A DNA stretch of 64,000 nt from Actinomycetospora sp. NBRC 106375 (GCF_030269665.1 NZ_BSTS01000006.1:62001-126000); one strand, 5' to 3'. Numbered from the stretch's first letter, positions 47,968 to 56,657 are shown. The notes: generated from the sequence alone by a model not told the origin. Numbers and translations are program-made.

Positions 47968-48848
47968 CCGGCGTCCCCGAGCAGGTAGCGCCGCCACCGG
48001 GGGTCGATGGCGGTGTGGTCGAGCAGGATGAACAGGTCGGCGACCCCGAAGTCGGGGTCGAAGGCAGGCGGCCCGCCGATCTCCGCGCCGAGACGCAGAT
48101 AGCCGCGCAGCAGGGGCGGCAGCGAGGCCTGCGCGGCGCGCCGGGCGCCGGGCGCCTCCCGGTCGTGCGGGGCGATCGGCGCTTCGCGCCACGGCCGGAC
48201 CCGGCGGACCGCGGGCGCGAGGTGGCGGGACGCGACCAACGACCACACGCCGCCGGGCATCGCGCCGCCGCCGGTGACCGGGACGCTCGCGCAGCCGACG
48301 ACCCAGCGGTGACCGATGAGCTCCATGTAGCGCCAGATCCCGGCCCAGACCAGCGAGAGCACCACGCCGTGGCGGTGGTCGCGGTGCACGCAGGACCGCC
48401 CGACCTCGACCATCTCGGCGCGGAGGGCGTCGAGCCCGGCGAGGTCGAACTCGGTGTCGGCGTAGAGGCCCCCCGCCGCGCGGGCGCCGTCGGGGGTGAG
48501 CATCCGGTAGGTGCCGACGATCTCGCCCGTGGCGTCCTCGCGGACCACGAGGTGGTCGCAGTGGACGTCGAAGGCGTCGGCGTCGCGGCCCTCGGCGGCG
48601 GCCGCAACGGCGATCACGTCGTCGGGGGCCGGGCGGGCCCCTTGCTCGACGGCGAACACCGCGTACCGCAGCCGCTGGGCCGCGGCGACGTGGGCCGGCT
48701 CGCGGGTGAGCAGGAGGCTGTAGCGGCCCGCGTCGGCGGGGGCATCACCGGCCACGGCCGGGGTGGGCCCCGCCGGCGGCGTCGGGTGCTCGTCGTGGCT
48801 CTCGGGGGTGGGGGCGCTCACCTGCGCCAGCACCTGGGATGTGGCCAT
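47964..48848 (-). CDS. GNAT acyltransferase, OlsB-like ornithine N-acyltransferase
   Basis: A 294-residue protein of the autoinducer-synthase/OlsB GNAT group. Blocks are RLRYAVFAVEQGARP, DAFDVHCDHLVVRED, GEIVGTYRMLTPDGARAAGG, YADTEFDLAGLDALRAEMVE and EVGRSCVHRDHRHGVVLSLV. OlsB transfers a 3-hydroxyacyl chain from ACP to ornithine. The C-terminal part (GYLRLGAEIGGPPAFDPDFG, then ADLFILLD) is the usual end of this family. The first 45 residues are Pro/Thr-rich and extra. It heads the three-gene operon; the ATG at 48848 fits the start. Confidence 0.87.
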   Translation of the reverse strand: MATSQVLAQVSAPTPESHDEHPTPPAGPTPAVAGDAPADAGRYSLLLTREPAHVAAAQRLRYAVFAVEQGARPAPDDVIAVAAAAEGRDADAFDVHCDHLVVREDATGEIVGTYRMLTPDGARAAGGLYADTEFDLAGLDALRAEMVEVGRSCVHRDHRHGVVLSLVWAGIWRYMELIGHRWVVGCASVPVTGGGAMPGGVWSLVASRHLAPAVRRVRPWREAPIAPHDREAPGARRAAQASLPPLLRGYLRLGAEIGGPPAFDPDFGVADLFILLDHTAIDPRWRRYLLGDAG

Positions 48849-48942
48849 GGGCCGGTGTCTACGGGCCCTGATCGCCCGGGGGCCCACCTCGCCGTGACGG
48901 TCGAGTGTGGTCCGGGTGAACTCGCTGCTGCGCTCCGCGCTC

Positions 48943-50109
48943 CTACGCCGCGGGGGTCGCGACGGGCGCGTCGAGGCCGGTCTCGTTCCCGCCGAGGACG
49001 GCCGCGTAGTGCCCGAGGAGGTCCTCGCACACCGAGGGCCAGGTCCGGTCGGCGACCGCGCGCCGCCCCGCGGCACCGGCGGCCCGCCGGCTCTCGGGGT
49101 CGTCGCGCCACGCGGCGACCCGCCCGACGATCTCCGCGCCCGCGGTCGGCGCTGCCGGGTCGTAGAGCCACCCCGTGCGGCCCGGGTCGACGAGGTCGGC
49201 GACGCCGCCCGCGTCCGGGGCCAGCACCGGGAGCCCGGAGGCCTGGGCCTCCTGGACGGCCTGGCAGAAGGTCTCGTGCGGCCCGGTGTGCACGAAGCCG
49301 TCGAACGACGCGTAGGCGCGGGCCAGCTCGTGGCCGCCGCGGAAACCGAGGAAGTGCGCCGAGGGCAGCAGCTCACCGAGGCGCGCCCGCGAGGGGCCGT
49401 CGCCGACCACGACGACGCGCACCCCCGGCAGCCCCTCCAGCGCGGCGAGGCGTTCGACCTGCTTCTCCGGGGCGAGGCGTCCGACGTAGCCCACGAGCAC
49501 CTCGCCGTGCGGGGCGAGCGTGGCGCGCAGGTCCTCGTCGCGGTGGCGCGGGTGGAACCGCGTGGTGTCGACGCCCCGTCCCCAGCGGTGCACCCGGGGC
49601 ACCCCGTGCGCGCGCAGCGCGTCGACCGCCCATCGCGACGGGGCCAGGGTGCGCGCCGCCCCGCCGTGCAGCCGGCGGATCCAGCGCCAGGCGGCCCGGG
49701 AGGTCAGCCCGATCCCGTACGACGCGGCGAAGCCGGCGACGTCGGTCTGGTAGACGGCCACCGCGGGGACGCCGAGGCGACGGGCGACGGTCAGCGCGCG
49801 GGCACCCAGCACGAAGGGCGAGGCCAGGTGCACGACGTCCGGCCGGAACTCCTCCAGCGCGGCGCGCACCGCCGGTGTGGGCACGCCGACCGGCAGCGAG
49901 TCGACCACGGGCAGGTCGACCGCGGGCACGCGGACGACGGGCACGTGGGGCGCGCCGGGCACCTCGTCCGGCCCGGCCCCCGGCGCGATGACCATCGCCG
50001 CGTGGCCCCGGCGCTGCAGGTGGGCGACGACCTGGAGCACGGAGTTGGTGACGCCGTTGACGGCGGGCAGGAAGGACTCGGTGACGACCGCGACGCGCAC
50101 GGTCCGCAC
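48943..50109 (-). CDS. GT4 mannosyltransferase (MgtA/PimB-like)
   Basis: A 388-residue GT-B glycosyltransferase. The N-terminus VRVAVVTESFLPAVNGVTNS is diagnostic for the GDP-mannose-dependent MgtA/PimB group, which adds mannose to glycolipids such as glucuronosyl-diacylglycerol or phosphatidylinositol mannosides. The donor domain has VGYVGRLAPEKQVERL and the E-x7-E motif in ETFCQAVQEAQASGLPV. GTG at 50109 or 50100 are both possible starts. It is cytoplasmic and membrane-peripheral. It lies 94 bp upstream of the lipid-synthesis operon on the same strand, which suits a membrane glycolipid role. Confidence 0.9.
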   Translation of the reverse strand: MRTVRVAVVTESFLPAVNGVTNSVLQVVAHLQRRGHAAMVIAPGAGPDEVPGAPHVPVVRVPAVDLPVVDSLPVGVPTPAVRAALEEFRPDVVHLASPFVLGARALTVARRLGVPAVAVYQTDVAGFAASYGIGLTSRAAWRWIRRLHGGAARTLAPSRWAVDALRAHGVPRVHRWGRGVDTTRFHPRHRDEDLRATLAPHGEVLVGYVGRLAPEKQVERLAALEGLPGVRVVVVGDGPSRARLGELLPSAHFLGFRGGHELARAYASFDGFVHTGPHETFCQAVQEAQASGLPVLAPDAGGVADLVDPGRTGWLYDPAAPTAGAEIVGRVAAWRDDPESRRAAGAAGRRAVADRTWPSVCEDLLGHYAAVLGGNETGLDAPVATPAA

Positions 50110-50428
50110 GGTTCCCGGCCCGGGGTCCCTCCCGGCCGACGACGACGTGTCGCGCGACCCAACACGGAACCAACACTGCAGACGCCGGGTCGTCGGCATC
50201 CGGACGGACTGTGATCGAAGGTCACTCGGGGTCACCAAGAATCAGGAATCCTGCGATCCGCCCGGAGAACCCGGCGTGTCTTTCCCGGGATTCGCCGCGT
50301 GTCGATCACGGACAGTGGGAATCCTGTTCCCGACTGCGAAGGTCGAGCGAACTGGCGTGGTGGCGCGGTCCTCGCGCCGTCGCTTTCCGGACATCCCGGA
50401 CACCGGGTGCCGAGACGGAGGGAGGACC
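50110..50428. other. 319-bp divergent intergenic region
   Basis: No gene is evident. The region 50210-50350 is AT-richer and has repeated GGAATCCTG motifs (one forms GGGAATCCTGTTCCC near 50318-50332). GGTCACTCGGGGTCAC occurs near 50219. It probably holds the promoters of the GT4 gene and of the methyltransferase at 50429. Confidence 0.35.
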
Positions 50429-51268
50429 GTGGTCGAGGACCTCTCCCCTGCCCGGCCGCGCCCCGCGCTCGCCGTGCCCGGCACCGAGGACTTCGACCGT
50501 CCGAGCTCCGCGCGCGTCTACGACTTCCTCCTGGGCGGCACCTCGCACGGCGCCGTCGACCGCGAGCTCGGCCGGGAGATGGTCAAGGCGGTCCCGCTCG
50601 TCGTCGAGATCGCCCGGGAGAACCGGTCGTTCCTGCGCCGTGTCGTCACCTTCCTCGCGCGGGCGGGCGTCGACCAGTTCCTCGACCTCGGCTCGGGCAT
50701 CCCGACCATGGGCAACACCCACGAGATCGCCCGCCGGGTGCTGCCGCACGCCCGCGTCGCGTACGTCGACGTCGACCCGGTCGCCGTGGCGCACGGGGAG
50801 CTCCTGCTGGGCGACTGCCCCGGGGTGTCGGTGAGCTGGGCCGACCTGCGCGATCCCGAGCAGGTCCTCGCGACGTCCGCGGTCACCGACGTGCTCGACC
50901 CGTCCCGCCCCGTCGCGGTGCTCCTGTGCTCGGTCCTCCAGCACGTGGCCGACGCCGACGACCCGGCGTCGGTGGTCGCCGGCTACCTCGAGCGGGCCGT
51001 GCCCGGCAGCGCCCTCGCCGTGTCCCACCTCTCCGGCGACGACGCCCGGGTGGACGTCGGGTCGCTGCGCGCGCTGAGCCTGGCCTACCCCGGCGGCGGG
51101 GTCACCCCGCGCTCGGCCTCGGAGCTCGCCACGATCGTCGACGGCGTCCGGCTCGTCGACCCCGGCCTGGTCTACGCCGCGCAGTGGCGCCCCGAGCCGC
51201 CCCGCCCCGGGCGATCGGTCGGCGAGCCGTGCTGCGGGCACCGCGCGGCGGTGGGGTTCGTCGGGTGA
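50429..51268 (+). CDS. SAM-dependent methyltransferase, Methyltransf_19 (DUF574) family
   Basis: A 279-residue protein of a family expanded in actinomycetes. The signature FDRPSSARVYDFLLGGTSHG starts near residue 19, then FLDLGSGIPTMGNTHEIARR (SAM motif I), RVAYVDVDPVAVAHGELLL and a central VLLCSVLQHVADADDPASVV. The substrate of this family is not known. The GTG at 50429 has GGAGGGAGGA directly upstream. It is monocistronic. The end contains a Cys pair (GEPCCGH). Confidence 0.9.
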   Translation: MVEDLSPARPRPALAVPGTEDFDRPSSARVYDFLLGGTSHGAVDRELGREMVKAVPLVVEIARENRSFLRRVVTFLARAGVDQFLDLGSGIPTMGNTHEIARRVLPHARVAYVDVDPVAVAHGELLLGDCPGVSVSWADLRDPEQVLATSAVTDVLDPSRPVAVLLCSVLQHVADADDPASVVAGYLERAVPGSALAVSHLSGDDARVDVGSLRALSLAYPGGGVTPRSASELATIVDGVRLVDPGLVYAAQWRPEPPRPGRSVGEPCCGHRAAVGFVG

Positions 51269-51579
51269 CGGGGATCGCCGTCACTGCTCCGCTCGTCTCG
51301 ACAGCCGCCCGGATGATCGCGGCGTTCGACGCAACGACGACCGCGAGTCGTTAGGCCGTTCGCCGCCCGACGCGAGGTGCCGACCACTCATCGCGACATC
51401 CCGGCGCCGACACGGTCACCGGTTGTCACGGAAGGTCTCGGTTCGGTTACGGTGCCGGTCGCGTCGTTCCGCTCCCCAGCTCGACTCCCCCGGACGACGT
51501 ACGGACAGCCCCGCGGGGCGCCGTCCACTCACCCGGGTCAACCTCCCGGCCTGACTCCCGAGACGAACCGGAGCCCCCG
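51269..51579. other. 311-bp region upstream of the rpf-like gene
   Basis: It must contain the promoter and leader of the Rpf-type gene. I looked for the ydaO/c-di-AMP riboswitch that often precedes such genes and did not see its conserved GGGGAACC and GGGGTGAA-type segments. A TCACCGGTTGTCACGG stretch lies near 51417. Nothing else was identified. Confidence 0.35.
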
Positions 51580-51972
51580 ATGTCTGGTCGCCACGCCGCG
51601 CCGTCCTCCCCGTCCCGTCCCGCGCTGAAGGCCGGGATCGTCGCCGCCGCCGCCATCACCGGCCCGCTCGCGATCACCGGGACCGCCATGGCCGCCCCGG
51701 CCTCCACCTCGCCCGACTCCAACGCCACCTGGGACCGCCTGGCCAAGTGCGAGAGCACCAGCACCTGGGACACGAACTCCGGCAACGGCTACTACGGCGG
51801 CGTCCAGTTCGACAAGAAGACCTGGAACCGCTACGGCGGCCAGGAGTACGCGCCCCGGGCCGACATGGCGTCGCGCGAGGAGCAGATCGCGGTCGCGAAG
51901 AAGGTGCAGAAGGAGCAGGGCTGGGACGCCTGGCCGACCTGCTCGGAGAAGATCGGCCTCGAGGACAGCTGA
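51580..51972 (+). CDS. Rpf-type peptidoglycan hydrolase (resuscitation-promoting factor-like)
   Basis: A 130-residue secreted muralytic enzyme. The signal peptide (about 1-39) ends TAMAAP. The catalytic Rpf/transglycosylase-like domain covers about 48-125: WDRLAKCESTSTWDTNSGNG (catalytic Glu in KCES), YYGGVQFDKKTWNRYGG, and REEQIAVAKKVQKEQGWDAW, then PTCSEKIGL. The two Cys should form a disulfide. There are no LysM, G5 or other binding domains, so this is the minimal form. Rpf proteins cleave wall glycan and aid regrowth from dormancy. The ATG at 51580 is supported by GGAG 9 bp upstream. Confidence 0.93.
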   Translation: MSGRHAAPSSPSRPALKAGIVAAAAITGPLAITGTAMAAPASTSPDSNATWDRLAKCESTSTWDTNSGNGYYGGVQFDKKTWNRYGGQEYAPRADMASREEQIAVAKKVQKEQGWDAWPTCSEKIGLEDS

Positions 51973-51997
51973 CCCGAGCCTCCGCGGCGCTGCCAGA

Positions 51998-53650
51998 ATG
52001 AGCGCCGTGCCCGACGCCGACGTCATCGTGGTCGGGGCCGGCCTCGCCGGCCTCGTCGCCACGGCCGAGCTCGCCGACGCCGGGCGCCGGGTGCTCCTGC
52101 TCGACCAGGAGCCCGAGGCGTCCCTCGGCGGGCAGGCCTGGTGGTCGTTCGGCGGCCTCTTCCTCGTCGGCAGTCCCGAGCAGCGCCGTCTGCGCGTTCG
52201 TGACTCGTTCGACCTCGCCTGGTCCGACTGGACCTCCACCGCCGCGTTCGACCGCCCCGACGAGGACCGCTGGGCGCGTGAGTGGGCCCGCGCCTACGTC
52301 GAGTTCGCCGCCGGCGAGAAGCGCCCCTGGCTGCACGCGATGGGCGTGCGCTTCTTCCCCGTCGTCGGCTGGGCCGAGCGTGGCGGCGCCTCCGCCACCG
52401 GCCACGGCAACTCCGTACCCCGCTTCCACATCGTCTGGGGCACCGGTCCGGGCATCCTCGAACCGTTCCTCCGCCGTGTCCATGCCGGCGTCGAGGCCGG
52501 CCGCGTGGAGATCCGGCACCGCCACCGCGTCGACGCCCTCGACGTCACCGCCGGCGCCGTCACCGGGGTGTCGGGCACGGTGCTCGAGCCCTCCGACGTC
52601 GCCCGCGGCGAATCGAGCTCGCGCATCGCCGTCGGGCAGTTCGCGGCGAGCGCCCCGAACGTCGTCGTCACCTCCGGCGGCATCGGCGGCGACCACGACG
52701 CCGTGCGCCGGTACTGGCCGGAACGGCTGGGCCCTCCGCCGCAGGAGATGATCTCCGGCGTCCCCGCGCACGTCGACGGCCGCATGATCGGCATCAGCGA
52801 GGAGGCGGGCGCGCGCGTCGTCAACCGCGACCGGATGTGGCACTACACCGAGGGGATCGTCAACCACTCCCCGGTCTGGCCCCTGCACGGCATCCGGATC
52901 CTGCCCGGCCCGTCGTCGCTCTGGTTCGACGCCGAGGGCCGGCGGCTGCCGCCACCGCTGTGGCCGGGGTACGACACCCTCGCGACGCTCGCGCACATCC
53001 GCCGGACCGGCCACGACCACACCTGGTTCGTGCTCACCCAACGGATCCTCGAGAAGGAGTTCGCGCTCTCGGGCTCCGAGCAGAACCCCGACTTCACCGG
53101 CCGCGACGTCCGCCTGACGCTCCAGCGCGCCCGGCCGGGGCCGACCGGGCCGGTGGCCGCGTTCCAGCGCGCCGGCGAGGACTTCGTGGCGGCCGACTCG
53201 CTCGGCGAGCTGGTCGACGGGATGAACGCGCTGACGCCGACGCCGCTGCTGGACAAGGACGCGGTCGAGCGCGAGGTCCTGGCCCGCGACGCCGAGCTCG
53301 CCAACGCCTACGGCAAGGACGGTCAGCTCGCCGCCGTCCGCGCGGCGCGCGCCTACCTCGGCGACCGCCTGGTCCGCGTCGCCCCGCCGCACCGGATCCT
53401 CGACCCCGCCGCCGGCCCGCTCGTCGCCGTCAAGCTGCACATCCTGACCCGCAAGTCCCTCGGCGGGCTCTGGACCGACCTCGACGGCCGGGTCCTGCGC
53501 CCCGACGGCACCCCCTTCCCCGGGCTCCACGCCGCCGGGGAGGCCGCGGGGTTCGGGGGCGGCGGGGTGCACGGCTACCGCTCGCTGGAGGGCACCTTCC
53601 TCGGCGGCTGCCTGTTCTCGGGCCGCCAGGTCGGCCGCGCCCTCGCCTGA
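51998..53650 (+). CDS. FAD-binding dehydrogenase (KstD/flavocytochrome-like)
   Basis: A 550-residue flavoprotein of the FAD_binding_2 family, annotated in actinobacteria as FAD-binding dehydrogenase. The FAD motif VIVVGAGLAGLVATAELADA is at about 9-28. SLGGQAWWSFGGLFLVGSPE is a strongly conserved block. The C-terminal FAD-contacting end is GLHAAGEAAGFGGGGVHGYR followed by LEGTFLGGCLFSGR. The family resembles 3-ketosteroid-1-dehydrogenases and fumarate reductases, but steroid specificity is not proven. The ATG at 51998 is 25 bp after the Rpf stop, a chance neighbour. It is cytoplasmic. Confidence 0.9.
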   Translation: MSAVPDADVIVVGAGLAGLVATAELADAGRRVLLLDQEPEASLGGQAWWSFGGLFLVGSPEQRRLRVRDSFDLAWSDWTSTAAFDRPDEDRWAREWARAYVEFAAGEKRPWLHAMGVRFFPVVGWAERGGASATGHGNSVPRFHIVWGTGPGILEPFLRRVHAGVEAGRVEIRHRHRVDALDVTAGAVTGVSGTVLEPSDVARGESSSRIAVGQFAASAPNVVVTSGGIGGDHDAVRRYWPERLGPPPQEMISGVPAHVDGRMIGISEEAGARVVNRDRMWHYTEGIVNHSPVWPLHGIRILPGPSSLWFDAEGRRLPPPLWPGYDTLATLAHIRRTGHDHTWFVLTQRILEKEFALSGSEQNPDFTGRDVRLTLQRARPGPTGPVAAFQRAGEDFVAADSLGELVDGMNALTPTPLLDKDAVEREVLARDAELANAYGKDGQLAAVRAARAYLGDRLVRVAPPHRILDPAAGPLVAVKLHILTRKSLGGLWTDLDGRVLRPDGTPFPGLHAAGEAAGFGGGGVHGYRSLEGTFLGGCLFSGRQVGRALA

Positions 53651-53673
53651 TCCCTGAACGAGCAATGCGGCTT

Positions 53674-53694
53674 TCCTGGCGTCTCACGCCAGGA
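53674..53694. terminator. 9-bp hairpin after the FAD dehydrogenase gene
   Basis: TCCTGGCGT at 53674-53682 pairs with ACGCCAGGA at 53686-53694 around CTC, 23 bp after the stop. The flanking 53658-53672 (GAGCAATGCGGCTT) echoes the CATTGCTCAC near 57760. Confidence 0.6.
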
Positions 53695-53935
53695 TCGCCA
53701 CATCCTCGCCGACGCGACACGCCGGCGACCCTCGCTGGTGACCGAGGCCCCGAGGTGCCTCAGCCCGGCGTCCACGCTGGCAGATCCAATACTGCACGCC
53801 GATAGGGTCAGGAGGTCACCCACGACCACCGCGCGACGTCGCCGTGCGTTCGCCCTGCGCGGACGGGCACGGCGACGACCGCCCGCCCGTCTACGGTCCT
53901 GCCGGAGGACCCAACCATGCGGGGGAGGCGGTCTC

Positions 53936-54400
53936 GTGACCTCGTTGTACGAGTACGCGGGCGGCGAGGAGGCCATCCACCGTCTCGAACAGATCTTTTA
54001 CGACAGCGTCCTGCGCGACCCGCTGCTCCAGCCGCTCTTCGGTGCCGGACGGCCCGAGCACGTGCCGCACCTGACCGCGTTCACCGCGGAGTCCTTCGGC
54101 GGGCCCGACCGCTTCTCCCGCGAGCTGGGGTTCGCCCACCTCATCGCGGTCCACCGGGGGCTACGGATCTCCGAGGAGCAACGCCAACGGTTCGTGGCCC
54201 TCTACCTCGCCGCCCTCGACACGGCGGGCATGCCCGGGGACCCGGACTTCCGCGCGGCGGTGATCGAGCACGTCGAGTTCGGGACCCGGGTCGCGATGCA
54301 GAACTCCCACGCCGTCACCGACGACGAGCTCCACCCGGTGCGCGAGGTGCCGCGGTGGACGTGGGCCGGAGACGACGACGGGCGGCCGCCGCCGGCCTGA
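53936..54400 (+). CDS. glbO: Group II truncated haemoglobin (GlbO-like)
   Basis: A 154-residue haem protein. It has SLYEYAGGEEAIHRLEQIFY, the group-typical LFGAGRPEHVPHLTAFTAES, and FGGPDRFSRELGFAHLIAVH with the proximal His in AHLIAVHRG. The helical end is VEFGTRVAMQNSHAVTDDEL. Such globins bind O2 and may handle NO, peroxide or redox chemistry. The GTG at 53936 follows GGGGGAGG; an ATG at 53917 is in another frame. It is convergent with the PASTA protein gene. The C-terminal tail PRWTWAGDDDGRPPPA is Pro/Asp-rich. Confidence 0.92.
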   Translation: MTSLYEYAGGEEAIHRLEQIFYDSVLRDPLLQPLFGAGRPEHVPHLTAFTAESFGGPDRFSRELGFAHLIAVHRGLRISEEQRQRFVALYLAALDTAGMPGDPDFRAAVIEHVEFGTRVAMQNSHAVTDDELHPVREVPRWTWAGDDDGRPPPA

Positions 54401-54418
54401 CCGAGCGGGACCGGACCG

Positions 54419-54658
54419 TCAGCCCGGCGCCCCGGAGTCGGTGCCGATCCAGATGCGGACGATCGACCCGGGCGCGACGGACGTCCCGGGCTCCGGGTCC
54501 TGGCGGGAGATGTGGGCACGCCCGGCGCCGGTGTGGAAGGCGTTCTCCGGCACGGCGAGCAGTCCGGCGTCGAGCGCGCGGTCGTGGGCCTCGGCGGCGG
54601 GCACGCCCACCAGCTCCGGGACGCGTGCGGGGGACGGGGTCGTGACGTCCTCGGACAC
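54419..54658 (-). CDS. Single-PASTA-domain small protein
   Basis: A 79-residue protein made of one PASTA domain: VPELVGVPAAEAHDRALDAG, LLAVPENAFHT and ISRQDPEPGTSVAPGSIVRI. PASTA domains bind muropeptides in kinases and penicillin-binding proteins. This copy has no signal peptide or helix, so it is either cytoplasmic or a detached module of other function. The GTG at 54658 has GGAGG 6 bp upstream. A WhiB gene lies 26 bp upstream on the same strand, so the two are probably cotranscribed. Confidence 0.83.
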   Translation of the reverse strand: MSEDVTTPSPARVPELVGVPAAEAHDRALDAGLLAVPENAFHTGAGRAHISRQDPEPGTSVAPGSIVRIWIGTDSGAPG

Positions 54659-54684
54659 GGGGGACCTCCTCGGGGTGGCTCGAC

Positions 54685-54987
54685 TCAGGCGGCGGACGTG
54701 CGGCGGTCGCGGCGGCGGCGGGCGAGCAGCGCCCGGCGCTCGTCCTCGCTCTCGCCGCCCCACACGCCGTAGGGCTCCTCCACGGCCCGGGCCCACTCAC
54801 GACACGGTTCCACGACCGGGCAGGACGCGCAGACCTCCTTGGCCCCCTCGACCCGCCGGCTCCGGGACGGGTCGCGCTCGCCCTCGGGGTGGAAGAACAC
54901 CGCGAGGTCCATGTCGCGGCAGGCCGCGCGGCGCTGCCAGTCCCAGTGCTCCACGATCGCGGCCGGTAGACGGGACACGTCCGCCAC
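54685..54987 (-). CDS. WhiB-family iron-sulfur transcriptional regulator
   Basis: A 100-residue regulator that binds a [4Fe-4S] cluster and acts with a sigma factor on development or stress genes. The four cysteines are Cys23, Cys53, Cys56 and Cys62 (C-x29-C-x2-C-x5-C). The turn motif GVWGG is at 74-78, followed by the basic DNA-contacting tail RRALLARRRRDRR. AACRDMDLAVFFHPEGERDP is typical of the family. The GTG at 54987 lies 8 bp after AGGAGG; a GTG at 54996 is too close to it. I cannot assign it firmly to a numbered WhiB subclass. Confidence 0.93.
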   Translation of the reverse strand: MADVSRLPAAIVEHWDWQRRAACRDMDLAVFFHPEGERDPSRSRRVEGAKEVCASCPVVEPCREWARAVEEPYGVWGGESEDERRALLARRRRDRRTSAA

Positions 54988-55055
54988 GGCGACCACCTCC
55001 TACGACTCGTCGTAGAACCGGCATACCCGGCGAGGGTGGGGCCGTCACATGATGA

Positions 55056-55511
55056 TCAGCCGGCGTCGGCCCGCCGGCGCCGGCGCTGCAGCAGCACCAT
55101 CGCGGCGACGATCACCAGCAGCACCGCGGCCCCGCCGACGAACCGCCAGGTCGAGGCGCCCGAGCCCGTGTCCGCGACGGTCAGGGTCGCCGTCAGGGGG
55201 CGACCGCCGCAGGTCGCGGTGACCGTGACCGGACCGCCCGCGGCGTCCGGCGCGACGGTCAGGGTCGACGACACCGACCACGGCTGGTGGCCCTCGGGGT
55301 CGCGCTCCCAGGGGGTGCCGGTGACGCCGGGACCGCTCGCCGGCGTCGTCTCGGGCTCCTCGCACCCCATCTGCGCGGGCACGGTCGCGCCCGGCACGAC
55401 CGGGCCGCCATCGCCGCCGATCACGAGCCCGGGGTCGGCGAGCGCCGTCCCCGCCCCGAGCGAGAGCAGGGCCACCACCAGCGTCGTCAGCAGCAGGCGC
55501 ACACCGGTCAC
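55056..55511 (-). CDS. Exported tail-anchored protein with sorting-signal-like end
   Basis: A 151-residue protein. The signal peptide ([20 protein letters not shown]) is cut near ALADPG. The outer part holds two Cys ([10 protein letters not shown] and [10 protein letters not shown]) in an Ig-like arrangement of strands ([18 protein letters not shown]). The C-terminus reads VADTG (112-116), SGASTW, a hydrophobic helix (123-141) and [15 protein letters not shown] is close to the LAxTG signals of class E sortases, so it may be wall-attached; otherwise it stays membrane-anchored. No sortase is adjacent; the nearest is at 16.9-21 kb. Function unknown. Confidence 0.72.
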   Translation of the reverse strand: MTGVRLLLTTLVVALLSLGAGTALADPGLVIGGDGGPVVPGATVPAQMGCEEPETTPASGPGVTGTPWERDPEGHQPWSVSSTLTVAPDAAGGPVTVTATCGGRPLTATLTVADTGSGASTWRFVGGAAVLLVIVAAMVLLQRRRRRADAG

Positions 55512-55598
55512 CGTGCCACTCCGGACGTGCCTCGCGGGTCACGTCGAGACGACACGTTCCGGTGCATGGGCGCACCCGGGCGGGGGCAGCCAGGCATC

Positions 55599-56606
55599 AT
55601 GGAACAACGCACTCTCGGCGGCCAGGGCCTGCGCGTCTCCGCGCTCGGCCTGGGCTGCATGGGCATGACCTTCGCGTACGGGGGTCAGGACGACACCGAG
55701 TCGCGCGCGACGATCGAGCGCGCCCTCGAGCTCGGGGTCACGTTTCTCGACACCGCCGACATGTACGGCCCGCACACCAACGAGGAGCTCCTCGGGTCCG
55801 TGCTCGCCGGCCGGCGCGACGAGGTCGTGCTCGCGACCAAGTTCGGCAACGAGATCGGCCCCGACGGCAAGGGCACCGGTCGCGTCAACGGACGTCCGGA
55901 CTACCTGCGCGGCCAGATCGACGGCTCGCTGGCGCGCCTCGGCACCGACCACGTCGACCTCTACTACCAGCACCGCGTCGACCCGGACGTCCCGATCGAG
56001 GAGACCTGGGGCGCGCTCGGCGAGCTCGTCGCGGCGGGCAAGGTCCGCTACCTCGGCATCTCCGAGGCCGCGCCGGAGACGATCCGCCGCGCCCACGCCA
56101 CGGCGCCGATGAGCGCGGTGCAGACCGAGTACTCGCTGTTCACCCGCGACGTCGAGACCGGCGCCGATGGTGATGGCGGGGTGCTGGCGACGTGCCGGGA
56201 GCTCGGCATCGGCTTCGTGCCGTACAGCCCGATCGGCCGCGGCTTCCTGTCCGGCACGATCCGGCGCACCGAGGACCTGCCCGAGGGCGACTGGCGGCGC
56301 AACTCGCCGCGGTTCCAGGGCGAGGCGCTCGAGGCGAACCTGCGGGTGCTCGACGAGGTGAACTCGCTGGCCGAGCGCAAGGGCGTCACGCCGACCCAGC
56401 TGGCGCTGGCGTGGGTGCTCGCGCAGGGCGCGGACATCGCGCCGATCCCGGGCACCAAGCGCCGCCGCTACCTCGAGGAGAACGTCGGCGCCGTGGACGT
56501 GACGCTGACCGCCGAGGAGCTCGAGGCGATCGAGAAGGTCGCCCCGGTCGGCGTCGCCTCCGGCGAGCGCTACCCCGCCGCGGCGATGCGGATGCTGCAC
56601 CAGTGA
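55599..56606 (+). CDS. Aldo-keto reductase
   Basis: A 335-residue NADPH-dependent reductase of the AKR13/YakC-like group. The barrel begins [20 protein letters not shown]. The catalytic tetrad is visible: Asp and Tyr in [16 protein letters not shown], Lys in VVLATKFG and His in [18 protein letters not shown]. The C-terminal NADPH site is [20 protein letters not shown]. The ATG at 55599 fits the family start; ATG at 55566 would add 11 residues. It reduces aldehydes or ketones; the substrate is unknown. It ends 4 bp before a strong hairpin. Confidence 0.92.
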   Translation: MEQRTLGGQGLRVSALGLGCMGMTFAYGGQDDTESRATIERALELGVTFLDTADMYGPHTNEELLGSVLAGRRDEVVLATKFGNEIGPDGKGTGRVNGRPDYLRGQIDGSLARLGTDHVDLYYQHRVDPDVPIEETWGALGELVAAGKVRYLGISEAAPETIRRAHATAPMSAVQTEYSLFTRDVETGADGDGGVLATCRELGIGFVPYSPIGRGFLSGTIRRTEDLPEGDWRRNSPRFQGEALEANLRVLDEVNSLAERKGVTPTQLALAWVLAQGADIAPIPGTKRRRYLEENVGAVDVTLTAEELEAIEKVAPVGVASGERYPAAAMRMLHQ

Positions 56607-56609
56607 CGG

Positions 56610-56657
56610 GTACGTGAGCGAACTTCGGTGCTATGGCACCAGAGTTCGCTCACGTAC
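56610..56657. terminator. Two-tier hairpin between convergent genes
   Basis: GTACGTGAGCGAACT at 56610-56624 pairs perfectly with 56643-56657. Inside it GGTGC and GCACC form a second short stem with a TATG loop. The right arm contains the stop codon of the leftward hydrolase. Like the hairpin at 1774 it has a GTGAGC/GCTCAC end. Confidence 0.78.

Noticed and set aside
51269-51579. ydaO/c-di-AMP riboswitch upstream of the Rpf-type gene
   Set aside because: The conserved GGGGAACC and GGGGTGAA-type segments expected for this riboswitch are not present.
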